64,000 nt of DNA from Alphaproteobacteria bacterium. GTDB taxonomy: Bacteria; Planctomycetota; Phycisphaerae; UBA1845. A model generated the notes under the pieces. It was given only the letters and a program-made list of their open reading frames with translations, was not told where the DNA came from and did no database searches. Both the position numbers and the translations under genes were made by a program. Positions 26,664-34,837 of the stretch are shown piece after piece. Position 1 is the stretch's first letter. Each line of letters starts with the position of its first letter. The stretch covers positions 124,001-188,000 of the forward strand of contig JANQQE010000014.1 of the NCBI GenBank assembly GCA_028285105.1, read 5' to 3'.

Positions 26664-26804
26664 ATGGCGAAAGAGCACGGCGACAACGATCGGCTGACGA
26701 AGGCGACGACGGAATTGAATCGGCTGTCGCCCGAGGCGCAGGCTCGCCTTAGCGATCATTATGGGCACGGAAAGCAAATAGGTGAATGTCCCGCCTTCGC
26801 CTAA
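26664..26804 (+). CDS. Possible small ORF or gene remnant (46 residues)
   Basis: An ATG at 26664 opens a frame reading MAKEHGDNDRLTKATTELNR and on to GKQIGECPAFA, then TAA. The composition looks protein-like (amphipathic helix ELNRLSPEAQARLSDHYG). However, the ribosome-binding site is poor and the frame starts next to a REP-like palindrome. It could be the tail of a gene disrupted by the repeat. Confidence 0.25.
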   Translation: MAKEHGDNDRLTKATTELNRLSPEAQARLSDHYGHGKQIGECPAFA

Positions 26805-26824
26805 ATGGCCTATAGGAAAGAGCA

Positions 26825-27109
26825 ATGTCTAATTCAATGAAGCGTGGTGCGTTCGGATGGGAAGCCTTGCTTTGGTATTTTGGTATCGCGATCTCTGCTC
26901 CAGCGGCCGCGATAGGTTTCGATCTCGGCGTTAGGGGCCTGGAACATGTTTACGGTAAGCCAATTCTGAGTGATATTGTCAAGGAGTTGTTCATGATGGG
27001 CGCAGCACTTCTTGGCGTGATCACCACTTACTCGCTCTTTGAGCGCCGAAGCAAACGGAAACGTGCGAGAATTGATGCAGAGAAAAGTAAACATGAGACT
27101 GGCCAGTAA
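26825..27109 (+). CDS. Small membrane protein of unknown function
   Basis: A 94-residue protein with AGGAAAGAG just before the ATG at 26825. Two hydrophobic helices (about residues 14-33 and 53-70) are separated by a short loop (RGLEHVYGKPILSD). A strongly basic C-terminal tail (FERRSKRKRARIDAEKSKH) should face the cytoplasm. No family is recognised. The gene lies between REP-like palindromes on both sides, which suggests a small accessory or recently inserted segment. Confidence 0.5.
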   Translation: MSNSMKRGAFGWEALLWYFGIAISAPAAAIGFDLGVRGLEHVYGKPILSDIVKELFMMGAALLGVITTYSLFERRSKRKRARIDAEKSKHETGQ

Positions 27110-27180
27110 CTCGATTAATCGGTTGGCCCGAGTTACTACAGGAGAAGAAGGTGCGACAGTCACCTATTTTCTAAAGCCAC

Positions 27181-27266
27181 CCACCGCCGTCATTCCCGCG
27201 CACGCGGGAATTTAGGGCGTACACGATAACCCATCTTTCATTCTGGACTCCCGCGTGCGCGGGAGT
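27181..27266. repeat. Inverted pair of REP-like palindromes (copies 2 and 3)
   Basis: Copy 2 has its stem at 27192-27211 and is identical to copy 1 over 31 bases (27181-27211). Copy 3 (stem 27247-27266) is in opposite orientation and reads, on its own strand, ACTCCCGCG-CA-CGCGGGAGT. Compared with copies 1 and 2, both arms changed together (T-A to C-G), so base pairing is kept. The flanks (CACCGCCGTCA and TGACGAATTGGCGG) are also partly inverted, giving a bipartite element of the BIME type. Confidence 0.85.
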
Positions 27267-27723
27267 GACGAATTGGCGGTCCTTACGTAAAGAAATAGGT
27301 AAAAAAAGATGCAGCCAAGCGCCATTCAGACGCTTGGCCGCACGATCGCACATCGGTGTGGTTGGCGCGTGGATTGCACCGACGGCGCGATCGTCACCCC
27401 CGCGAGAAACCTGGCGAGCCGGATGGGCTGTGCTCCTCTTGGCTGCACACCCGACTCAAGTAATTCAACTTCCGTCCACCCTCGCAGAGTTGCAGGGCGG
27501 CCCCATCTGCCAACCCTGCACCCCACCAGCAACTAACCCTGCATGACATTGGCGCGGAGCATCACCGACCTTTCAGAAAATCGAAAAAAAGTTGTTTTTC
27601 TCGTTTGGGGCAGCGAGAAGGGGCCCTTGGCTTGGCGCGACACCGCATGTGGGGATAATCTATAGCCGTAACCGCCACCTTGATTTGCGGCGGCAAACTC
27701 GGTTTCAACGATTTGGGAAACGC
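27267..27723. other. Intergenic region upstream of the sigma factor
   Basis: No gene is supported in about 457 bases. An 8-bp hairpin GCCAAGCG/CGCTTGGC (27314-27338) has, on the minus strand, a TTTTTTT run six bases further. A low-GC inverted segment AAAAAAAGTTGTTTTTC lies near 27585-27600. These could be a terminator and a promoter-proximal element, but no gene reads into the first. The sigma factor frame is open back to 27592 without a usable start. Confidence 0.4.
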
Positions 27724-28344
27724 ATGTCTGACGCAACGGGCCCCAACCTGAACACCATCACCAACACCATCCTGCTCGATGGTTTGAAAGACCCGGGCAA
27801 TCAGGAGGTGTGGCGGCAGTTCGTCGAACGTTATCGGCCGACCATCATCGCGTCGGCCCGGCGGTTCGGGTTCAGCGAATCCGACGCCCAGGATGCAGCG
27901 CAACAAGCCGTCGTTGCGTTTTGCACCGCATATCAAGAGGGCAAGTACGATCGCGAGAAGGGCCGCCTGCGCCATTGGCTTTTCGGGATCGCAAAAAACC
28001 AGATGCGCAACCTCTATAAAAAGGACTCCCGTCGTAAGGAAATGCAGATCGCCAACGACTCCGGCGAAACGGACTTTTTCGCCCGCCTCGACAACGGCAA
28101 CGAGTTTGACGAAATCTGGGAAGAGGAATGGCGGACGTCAGTGCTTCGACAATGCCTAGAAGAGGTCCGCCGCGAATTCGACGAAAAATCCATCCAGGCA
28201 TTCGAGCAATTCGCCTGGAAAGGCAAACCAGCCCAGGAAGTGGCTGACGAACTTGGCATGACCGCCAATGCCGTTTTTATCGCCAAACATCGCATTATGA
28301 AGCGGATTCGCGAGTTGATGCCCAAAATGGAAGACATCTTCTGA
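27724..28344 (+). CDS. ECF-type RNA polymerase sigma factor
   Basis: A 206-residue sigma-70 family member. The ATG at 27724 follows GGGAAA by a few bases. Region 2 spans about residues 30-100 (WRQFVERYRPTIIASARRFG, DAQDAAQQAVVAFC, RLRHWLFGIAKNQMRN). Region 4 is C-terminal (FEQFAWKGKPAQEVADELGM, then NAVFIAKHRIMKRIREL), with its DNA-binding helix-turn-helix. It should direct RNA polymerase to a specific promoter set. The nearby STAS-like gene and zinc-finger kinase on the same strand fit the planctomycete arrangement in which ECF factors neighbour Ser/Thr kinases; the kinase N-terminus could act as its anti-sigma partner. Confidence 0.9.
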   Translation: MSDATGPNLNTITNTILLDGLKDPGNQEVWRQFVERYRPTIIASARRFGFSESDAQDAAQQAVVAFCTAYQEGKYDREKGRLRHWLFGIAKNQMRNLYKKDSRRKEMQIANDSGETDFFARLDNGNEFDEIWEEEWRTSVLRQCLEEVRREFDEKSIQAFEQFAWKGKPAQEVADELGMTANAVFIAKHRIMKRIRELMPKMEDIF

Positions 28345-28352
28345 TCAGAAGA
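28337..28352. promoter_or_regulatory. Perfect 16-bp palindrome over the sigma factor stop codon
   Basis: TCTTCTGATCAGAAGA reads the same on both strands and contains the TGA stop of the sigma gene (28342-28344). It has no loop, which favours a dimeric-protein site over a hairpin, though chance within coding sequence cannot be excluded. It is about 140 bases before the STAS-like gene. Confidence 0.35.
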
Positions 28353-28492
28353 ATTTCCCTGATCAAACCCCCTTTTTAAGGGTGTCAGCCGCGATTTTTG
28401 CCAAAAAATCATACCCGTGGATTCCCTGCGAAAGATCAGCCCCACCAAATCGCCAATACCTGATGACCAATGATGGTCCGGGAGGCGAAGCT

Positions 28493-28918
28493 ATGTTCAA
28501 AGGTTTGCTCAATAAGAGGACGCTCAACCGTACGGCTCGTTTGCTGGAGCTTTGCGAAGTCGCCTGCCCGGAACCCGGTGGCATCACCATTACGCCAAGG
28601 GTTCGCACGCTCGGATTGCGCGATATGCTTGATATGTTCGCTGCGCTGGATGAAGCGGCTATGTCGGAACTGAAATACGTGGCATTCGATTTCAGCGAGG
28701 TCGAAGAATTCACCGGTCCCTGGGGCGTTCACTTTGCGATGTTGATCCACCTTTCGCGGCGATTGAGTTGTCGCGTATTGGCAACCTCGCTTCACGGTCA
28801 GCCGGCAAAGGTCGCGCGTTTGTTTCGCCAGTCGGAAGACATCCGGACGCTTTGCTTTTCGCTCGATGACGACGGCGCGCCGCAGGTTGCGGCGCTCGCG
28901 TTTCGGGGCGATGGATAG
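28493..28918 (+). CDS. STAS-like protein (possible anti-sigma antagonist)
   Basis: A 141-residue protein from the ATG at 28493, with GGAGG 8 bp upstream; the frame before it is open but lacks a better start. The strand/helix order (ITITPRVRTLGLRDMLDMF, LKYVAFDFSEVEEFTGPWG, LSCRVLATSLHGQPAKVARLF, RTLCFSLDDDGA) resembles a STAS domain, as in SpoIIAA-type antagonists. The phosphorylatable serine would be in the EEFTGPWG loop, where a Thr is present. It lies between an ECF sigma factor and a Ser/Thr kinase, the context expected for partner-switching. Family likeness is moderate. Confidence 0.55.
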   Translation: MFKGLLNKRTLNRTARLLELCEVACPEPGGITITPRVRTLGLRDMLDMFAALDEAAMSELKYVAFDFSEVEEFTGPWGVHFAMLIHLSRRLSCRVLATSLHGQPAKVARLFRQSEDIRTLCFSLDDDGAPQVAALAFRGDG

Positions 28919-29013
28919 TTCTTAATCGTATTGTTTGGTTTGAAGCGGCGCGTGTTTATCATAAATCCGTTCGAGCGTTCGGCTCGTTGATCCTGTAGAT
29001 TGGGTCCAAGACA

Positions 29014-31500
29014 ATGTCTGATTGCCCATCATCTGAAATGCTCTCGCTGTTCCAGTCGGGAACGTGCGACATTGAGCTGGCTGTCTCGATTGAAGAGCAC
29101 TTGCTCGGATGTCGGGCATGCCAAACGTTCTGCGAGAAGAACAGCAGCGACCAGGATATCCTGTCCGGTTTGCGGCGGGTGATGGACGAAGACGCCCAGC
29201 GCATCGACGTGAATCTCGCCGACCAGTCCACCATCGAGGGGTCGTCGTTCCAACTCGATGTGAACGCGCCGGCGAAGGCTGTGACCCATATCGAAGGATA
29301 CACGATCCTGAAGGAACTGGGTCGCGGTGGAATGGGCTTGGTTTACCTGGCCGTTCAGCAATCGACGAAGCGCAAGGTAGCGCTGAAGGTTCTACTGGAT
29401 GGTCCCTTTGCCACCGAGAAAGCCCGTCGGCGATTCGAGCGCGAGGTTGAACTCGTCGCCCAGCTCGACCACTCCAACATCGTCACGATTCTGGAAAGCG
29501 GGGTCGACAGCGGCCGCTATTACTTCGCGATGCGCTACGTTGAAGGACAGCGCCTCGACAAGTACATCATCGAAAACAACGTTTCGCGCGAGCGGATGCT
29601 GGCGATCTTTCAGAAGGTCTGCGAGGCCGTCGCTTATGCGCACCAGCGCGGCATCATTCACCGCGACTTGAAACCCTCGAACATTCTCGTCGACGAAAAC
29701 GGCGAGCCATTCGTGCTTGACTTTGGTCTGGCGAAATCGGTGGACGATCAGGCGTCGGAGCTTGAACGGGCCAAGACGATTTCGGTCACCGGCCAACTGA
29801 TGGGCACGCTTCCATATATGTCGCCAGAACAGGCTTCGGGCGAGCACGATTCCGTGGATGTGCGCACCGACATCTATTCATTGGGTGTGATGCTCTACGA
29901 GATGCTCACCGGGCAGTTCCCGTACAAAGTCGTCGGGAATATCCAGGATGTCTTGAAGAACATCGCCGAAGTCGATCCGAAGAAACCGTCGCTGGTCGGA
30001 CGTCGCATCAACGATGAAGTTGAAACGATCGTCCTCAAGGCGCTCGCGAAAGAAAAAGAGCGTCGCTACCAGTCGGCTAACGCGTTTGCAGATGACTTGA
30101 GTCGTTATCTCAAAGGTCAGCCGATCGAGGCCAAGCGCGACAGCGCTACCTACATGGTGCGCAAAATGATAAGCCGCCATCGCGTGCCGGTGACCGTTGC
30201 GGCTGCCTTTCTGGCGATTGTCGCGTTCAGCGGTTGGGTGTGGTGGAATCAAACAGTGCAAGCCGCCCATGCCGGCGCGGCGCGGATCATGGCGCAGTTC
30301 GTGGACGATCCGTCTGACGCGATGGCCCAGAGTGCAGCCGCAGAACCGCGACTGGCTGAGGTTTTGCAGGAGGCGATGATTCGCAGCCTGTCGTCGAGTG
30401 CATACACCGAGCGGATCATGGCCGCCCGAGGTGGCATGTTGATCGCGCCGGACGATTTTTGGGAATCGATCGACGGCGGAATGCTTTGGGAAAACGGCGA
30501 GTGGCTGGAACTGGCCAACCTGCCGGAAAAAATGTCGGCAGCGATTTTGCCGCAACTGGTGGAAAAGGCTGAAACCGGTACGGATCGGCAGCGCTACGTT
30601 AGCCTGTGTCTGATCGGACAGATCGCGCCAGAAGATGAAGCGTTGGCGGCTGACTGCGTCGAATGGGCTGAAACGGCTGAGCATCCCGGTGTGCGTGCGG
30701 CAGCGGTTTGGGCTGCGATGCGCATGGGACAGTTGGTTGCAGCGAATGATTCCGAGGATGTCTTTGCCGACGAGATCAGTGGGCAGACGTTCGTGTTTGT
30801 GCCCGGTCATGATGAGTTTTTCCCAGGAAGCGACGAGAGCGATCCGGATCGATTCGACGATGAAGATCGACCGGAAGAGGGCGTTGTGATCGATGACCTA
30901 TGGGTCGCCGATACTGAAGTCACCTGGACTGCATTTCAAAAGTTCTTGAGCGATCCGACCAATGCGGAAGTCGCTGAAAGCTATATATTCAAAGACATGG
31001 CCAACCTGCTGATTGGATTGTCGGCTGAGCAAAAGGAGCAGGCGGCAGCGGGCCTTGTTACGAAGATTCAGGCCGAAGCCTACATAAAGTGGCTAAATGC
31101 CAAAGGCGTGAAGATGAGTCCGCCGCGTTCGTATCGATTGCCCACCGAAGCCGAGTGGGAACATGCAGCAATGGGCGGAAACGATAAACGATTCTGCTTC
31201 GGAGATAATCCGAAGTACACGCGATACGTCGCCCATTGCGCAGGTCATCGTCCTGGGTGGAACGTGATCGGAAAACACATGCCGAACTTCTATGGAGTGT
31301 TCGACATGCACGGTGGTACTTGGGAATGGACATCGACAATCTATACAAATGAAAAACTAACTTTTGTCATCAAGGGAGGTGCATCCTATTCGCCAGAGGT
31401 TCGTTGCAGATCGGCTCAACGCAACTTCAGTCAACCGCAGGCATTTTCATCCTATCACGGTTTTCGACTGGTCATGGAGTTGGGCAATGCGTCGATGTAG
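29014..31500 (+). CDS. Membrane Ser/Thr protein kinase with zinc-finger N-terminus and C-terminal FGE-sulfatase-like domain
   Basis: An 828-residue fusion. Residues 1-45 hold a short anti-sigma-like zinc finger (HLLGCRACQTFC). Residues ~94-370 form a Hanks-type kinase: glycine loop GRGGMGLVY, ATP lysine K125 (VALKV), HRDLKPSN (D218), DFG (D236) and SPEQASG. One membrane helix (about 391-411) places the rest outside. The C-terminal ~230 residues are a formylglycine-generating-enzyme/SUMF1-type domain (TEVTWTAFQKFL, RLPTEAEWEHA, GGTWEWTS, YHGFRLV). Only one of the two catalytic cysteines of true FGE seems present (GGASYSPEVRC), so it is more likely a binding/sensor module. The next lipoprotein gene overlaps its last 14 bases. 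Confidence 0.9.
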   Translation: MSDCPSSEMLSLFQSGTCDIELAVSIEEHLLGCRACQTFCEKNSSDQDILSGLRRVMDEDAQRIDVNLADQSTIEGSSFQLDVNAPAKAVTHIEGYTILKELGRGGMGLVYLAVQQSTKRKVALKVLLDGPFATEKARRRFEREVELVAQLDHSNIVTILESGVDSGRYYFAMRYVEGQRLDKYIIENNVSRERMLAIFQKVCEAVAYAHQRGIIHRDLKPSNILVDENGEPFVLDFGLAKSVDDQASELERAKTISVTGQLMGTLPYMSPEQASGEHDSVDVRTDIYSLGVMLYEMLTGQFPYKVVGNIQDVLKNIAEVDPKKPSLVGRRINDEVETIVLKALAKEKERRYQSANAFADDLSRYLKGQPIEAKRDSATYMVRKMISRHRVPVTVAAAFLAIVAFSGWVWWNQTVQAAHAGAARIMAQFVDDPSDAMAQSAAAEPRLAEVLQEAMIRSLSSSAYTERIMAARGGMLIAPDDFWESIDGGMLWENGEWLELANLPEKMSAAILPQLVEKAETGTDRQRYVSLCLIGQIAPEDEALAADCVEWAETAEHPGVRAAAVWAAMRMGQLVAANDSEDVFADEISGQTFVFVPGHDEFFPGSDESDPDRFDDEDRPEEGVVIDDLWVADTEVTWTAFQKFLSDPTNAEVAESYIFKDMANLLIGLSAEQKEQAAAGLVTKIQAEAYIKWLNAKGVKMSPPRSYRLPTEAEWEHAAMGGNDKRFCFGDNPKYTRYVAHCAGHRPGWNVIGKHMPNFYGVFDMHGGTWEWTSTIYTNEKLTFVIKGGASYSPEVRCRSAQRNFSQPQAFSSYHGFRLVMELGNASM

Positions 31501-32416
31501 ATTTGGCCAATTCAGGACAGGCGCGCTCAGCGGTTGCAGTCTATCCGCTGTATGTATGGCCGCGCTGCTCGCGCTAGCGGGTGGCTGCGATGCGGTGGAC
31601 AACATTGCGAACCTGCCGATTGAAACGAGCTTTGCGTTTACGAATTTCTCGAAGACGACGTACGCGGCGCTACGGATTCGCGCGCATGACGAAACCGATT
31701 CCGAGCCTTACTATCGCACTGAACTGTTGGCTCCAGGTGCTACGAAGCGACAACGATTCGTCGATGCTCTGGGTGAAGGCTGCCCCGATACGCTCGACTT
31801 GCAAGTATTCATCTACGAACGCGTCAACAGCGATGTCCCCATCGGTCTCGACGATGGCGAAGTGGTTGGCGCGACGCCGACGGTCGCAGGCGAAATCCTC
31901 GACGTTCCGGCATGCGGGGTTCAGCCGCTTGAAACGTATACCATCGTCAGTTGGGACACCGAATCGGGACAGTCGCGGGTGAAGCTTGCACAGGATACGC
32001 CGGTCGATGCCGCGATCCGGGCGATCAATCTGTTCGAAAATGCCGATGCCACGTGGGATGTCGATGGCGTCGATCCGAAGTTCGCAAACGACGCCCCACC
32101 AGAACACGCAGCGTTTGAACCGATTGCCGGCCAGGTGCTGCTTGCCGATGGCACCGGGGTCGAAGGTGTCGGCGTGATGCTGCGGACGCGGTTTCGCGTA
32201 CGATTGAATGACAACGACCCGTCGAACGATCCCGATGCCGACTTCGGCGATCCGATCACGTTTACGTTTACCGATGCCGACGGCGCGTTTTCGTTCGAGC
32301 GTCCCCCGGGCGGGTATCGACTCGAATTCTTCTCCGACGATGTCGCGTTTCGACCGGCGATCATCGATGTGGAACCACCGATCAATTCGGTGCTGGTGGT
32401 GGCGGAACCAATCTGA
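31487..32416 (+). CDS. Lipoprotein with carboxypeptidase-regulatory-like domain
   Basis: A 309-residue protein. The ATG at 31487 lies inside the kinase's last codons with GGAGTT 7 bp upstream; the ORF extends to 31364, but that part is antisense-like kinase sequence in another frame. Signal peptide with lipobox LAGGC near residue 34. The mature protein has a beta-rich first domain with conserved cysteines. The last ~100 residues match the carboxypeptidase-regulatory/CNA_B-like fold (GQVLLADGTGVEGVGVMLR, TFTDADGAFSFERPPGGY). Stop and next start overlap (ATGA at 32413-32416), so it is translationally coupled to the metzincin gene. Confidence 0.75.
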   Translation: MRRCRFGQFRTGALSGCSLSAVCMAALLALAGGCDAVDNIANLPIETSFAFTNFSKTTYAALRIRAHDETDSEPYYRTELLAPGATKRQRFVDALGEGCPDTLDLQVFIYERVNSDVPIGLDDGEVVGATPTVAGEILDVPACGVQPLETYTIVSWDTESGQSRVKLAQDTPVDAAIRAINLFENADATWDVDGVDPKFANDAPPEHAAFEPIAGQVLLADGTGVEGVGVMLRTRFRVRLNDNDPSNDPDADFGDPITFTFTDADGAFSFERPPGGYRLEFFSDDVAFRPAIIDVEPPINSVLVVAEPI

Positions 32417-33579
32417 TGATGATGCGATCGAAACATTCGAATATGCGTTTACGATTTGTTTGCGCGATGGCGTTTGCTGCGACGTCGATCCTTGGCTGCA
32501 CATCGGTCTTGCCGCCAGCCGATGAACCGCTGAATCCCTTCGTCGATCTGGAACCGGTTGAACTCGATGGTGTCGAGCGCAATCTGGAAACGGAGATCGT
32601 TCCGCTGGGCGATTTCGATGCGGGCGATGTGCTGCGCGTTTCGATCAATGGCGACAGCGTGACCGAAGTGTTGATCCTCACAACCGACGAGTTGTTTGTG
32701 GAAGCCGGCGTATTGGTTGGTGGTGGACCTGCCAACGAAGCGTTTCAATATCGTATTCCCGAAGGCGGGCGGTACTTTGCGTTTGCGCAGTTTGATCCGT
32801 TGGTGAGTGCGTCTTCTCGCCAGGCGACGATTGCGGCTGAGCTTGGCGACGAAGCGTTTCGCCCGCCAGCCGTCCAGAATGTGCTGCTCGTGTTCGAGGA
32901 TGGCTTTCTGACTGATCCCGGTTTGTTCGACACCGAAGACGGCACGCCCGATCAATTGGAATTTCTCGAAAGCATCGATGACATTATTCGCGGCCAGATT
33001 GTCGATCGTGTGCGGGCGATTTATGCCGATTCGCCGGTGATTGTTTTTGAAGAAGGCGACCTGCTTCCGGAAGGCCCGATCTCGACCGTGACGTTTAACG
33101 GCGAAAGGGTGTTGGCCGAAGATCAAGACGTCATCGATGCGGCTCTTCCCGCGCCCGATCCGACGCGCCCGCAGTGCCAGGTGCGAGTCATCTTTGGCGA
33201 AGTGCTACCGCGCGGTGCATCACAGGACAGTGGTAACCAAGCCGCTGAAGACGATGCCAGCGTGTACGTTGGAAGTTTGACTGGACGCGGTGAGGAATGT
33301 CAGACGTCGGTGATTAACTCGCTGAACAACGTCGTGCTAACACTGTCGCAGACCGCTGCCCATGAGATCGGACACCTGTTGGGCCTGCGGCACGTCGAGC
33401 AGATCGACATCATGAACCGGTCAGCCACACTGGCATTTCAGCGCGAACTCGACCTCGTGCGCGGACAGGTACAGTTCGACCGCCCAGCCAACGGCACGGT
33501 CGTCAGCGAAGTCTTGACCACGATCATTCAAGACCCGGACCGCTACCTAAATGCCGTCTTCGATACGACGCCGCAATAG
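32416..33579 (+). CDS. Metzincin-type zinc metalloprotease lipoprotein
   Basis: A 387-residue protein with a signal peptide and lipobox ILGC (about residue 28). The C-terminal region carries the full metzincin zinc motif HEIGHLLGLRH (HExxHxxGxxH, from residue 316) and a nearby methionine (DIMNRS) that could form the Met-turn. The central region (~160-310) is the presumed protease N-lobe. Extracytoplasmic anchoring and the motif together indicate a surface protease. Its start overlaps the previous gene's stop, completing the kinase-lipoprotein-protease unit. I cannot assign a peptidase family or substrate. Confidence 0.78.
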   Translation: MMMRSKHSNMRLRFVCAMAFAATSILGCTSVLPPADEPLNPFVDLEPVELDGVERNLETEIVPLGDFDAGDVLRVSINGDSVTEVLILTTDELFVEAGVLVGGGPANEAFQYRIPEGGRYFAFAQFDPLVSASSRQATIAAELGDEAFRPPAVQNVLLVFEDGFLTDPGLFDTEDGTPDQLEFLESIDDIIRGQIVDRVRAIYADSPVIVFEEGDLLPEGPISTVTFNGERVLAEDQDVIDAALPAPDPTRPQCQVRVIFGEVLPRGASQDSGNQAAEDDASVYVGSLTGRGEECQTSVINSLNNVVLTLSQTAAHEIGHLLGLRHVEQIDIMNRSATLAFQRELDLVRGQVQFDRPANGTVVSEVLTTIIQDPDRYLNAVFDTTPQ

Positions 33580-33601
33580 ACAACCAACGGTAATATTCAC
33601 G

Positions 33602-34496
33602 TTACTGCTTTGCTTCCTGAATTCGAATCGACCCGTTGTGGGTCTTGGCATTGAATTCGCCCGCACCATCGCCCATCACGCCCGAAGCGAATCGGCGCTT
33701 CTTTTCAATGATCTTGCACGGCACATCGCAACGAACGGTCCCGTTGTTCGTCTTACACGAAAACTTCGCACTGGCGTTTTCGGGTACTTTGACGCTGATT
33801 GCCCCATTGTGAGAAACGATATTGCCGTTGAGCGTGCTTCCCGACCGCGCATCCAACGCAATTCCACCGTTGTGCGTTTCCAGATGGACGGATTCCCCAC
33901 CGCGCCGCGATGGCACCATTGTGGGTTACAGCATTGACAGTTGCCTCGGGCGAATCGATCTTGATCGGGCCATTGTACGTTTCAATATTGCAAGCCGATC
34001 TCACGTCTACGGCAGTGATGGCGCCGTTGTGTGTGACCAGATCGCAATCGCCATCGACATTGGTAACTTTGACGGTGCCATTGTGCGTCTTGGCTTGGGT
34101 CATCAAATGCGGAGGCATCGATACCTTGAACGAGACCCGGGCTTTCCAGTCGAACTGCTTGCTGACGTTCCATCGATAACCCAAGTTGTGGGTGCCATCT
34201 TCCGCCAGGTCCGAAACGATTTCGAGGGCGTCCAAGGCGGCGCGGGCCGACTCCTTGTTACGCCCGCCACCTTTGCGGGTGACGACGACGTGCATGTCAC
34301 TGCGCTCGGAATCGCCAGTCACCTCGATGGGTCCATTGTGCGTGGTGATCGCAATCTTGTTGACGCCATCCGTTTGAATCGCAAGTTCATCGATCTGCTC
34401 GACCCAGACTTTCGCCCGCATCTGGTCGCAACCCACCACAAAAATTCCAAGCAGGGCACATTTGAAAAGTGACTTCCCAAACTGATTGAAGTGCAT
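33602..34496 (-). pseudogene. DUF4097-like THNG-repeat lipoprotein with an internal frameshift
   Basis: The start is the ATG at 34496 (signal peptide and lipobox FVVGC). The protein is built of repeated strand units each ending in a [TS][HYN]NG turn: THNGPIEV, THNGTVKV, THNGAITA, TYNGPIKI, THNGAIAA, then in a second frame THNGGIAL, SHNGAISV, TNNGTVRC and THNGSIRI. The frame switches around 33895-33912, next to a GGGG run; one extra base explains it (span 895 nt = 3x298+1). Without the shift the protein would be about 297 residues, a right-handed beta-helix/DUF4097-type adhesin-like domain. It is either a real pseudogene or a sequencing error. Confidence 0.8.
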
Positions 34497-34837
34497 TGTT
34501 GTTATCTCCCGAATTTCGACTTCGTCTTCCATCCTTGCCGCAGCAAGGTGGCGATAGCGATTTTCTTCGCGCGGACCCACATCCGGAAGGCTATTCGCGA
34601 AGGCACCGCCAATATTTGCAAAATCATGCGAGCCAGACCCAAATGGCCCTCGCCAACTTTGCCATGTAAACCGCTCAGCACTTCCGCCGTCAACCAAACA
34701 ACCCATCCGTCGTGCCATCCGAGACAAGTTCACACATTATGACGGCGCACGTTGACGGGTCGCTGGTGGCTCGACACAATATTTGTGTCGGTGATCGCAA
34801 CCACGAATTCATGGGTCACAGCAGCGGGAGTCTTCGC

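Noticed and set aside
31100-31500. Active formylglycine-generating enzyme
   Set aside because: The domain fold is there, but only one of the two catalytic cysteines appears to be kept and no sulfatase is nearby.
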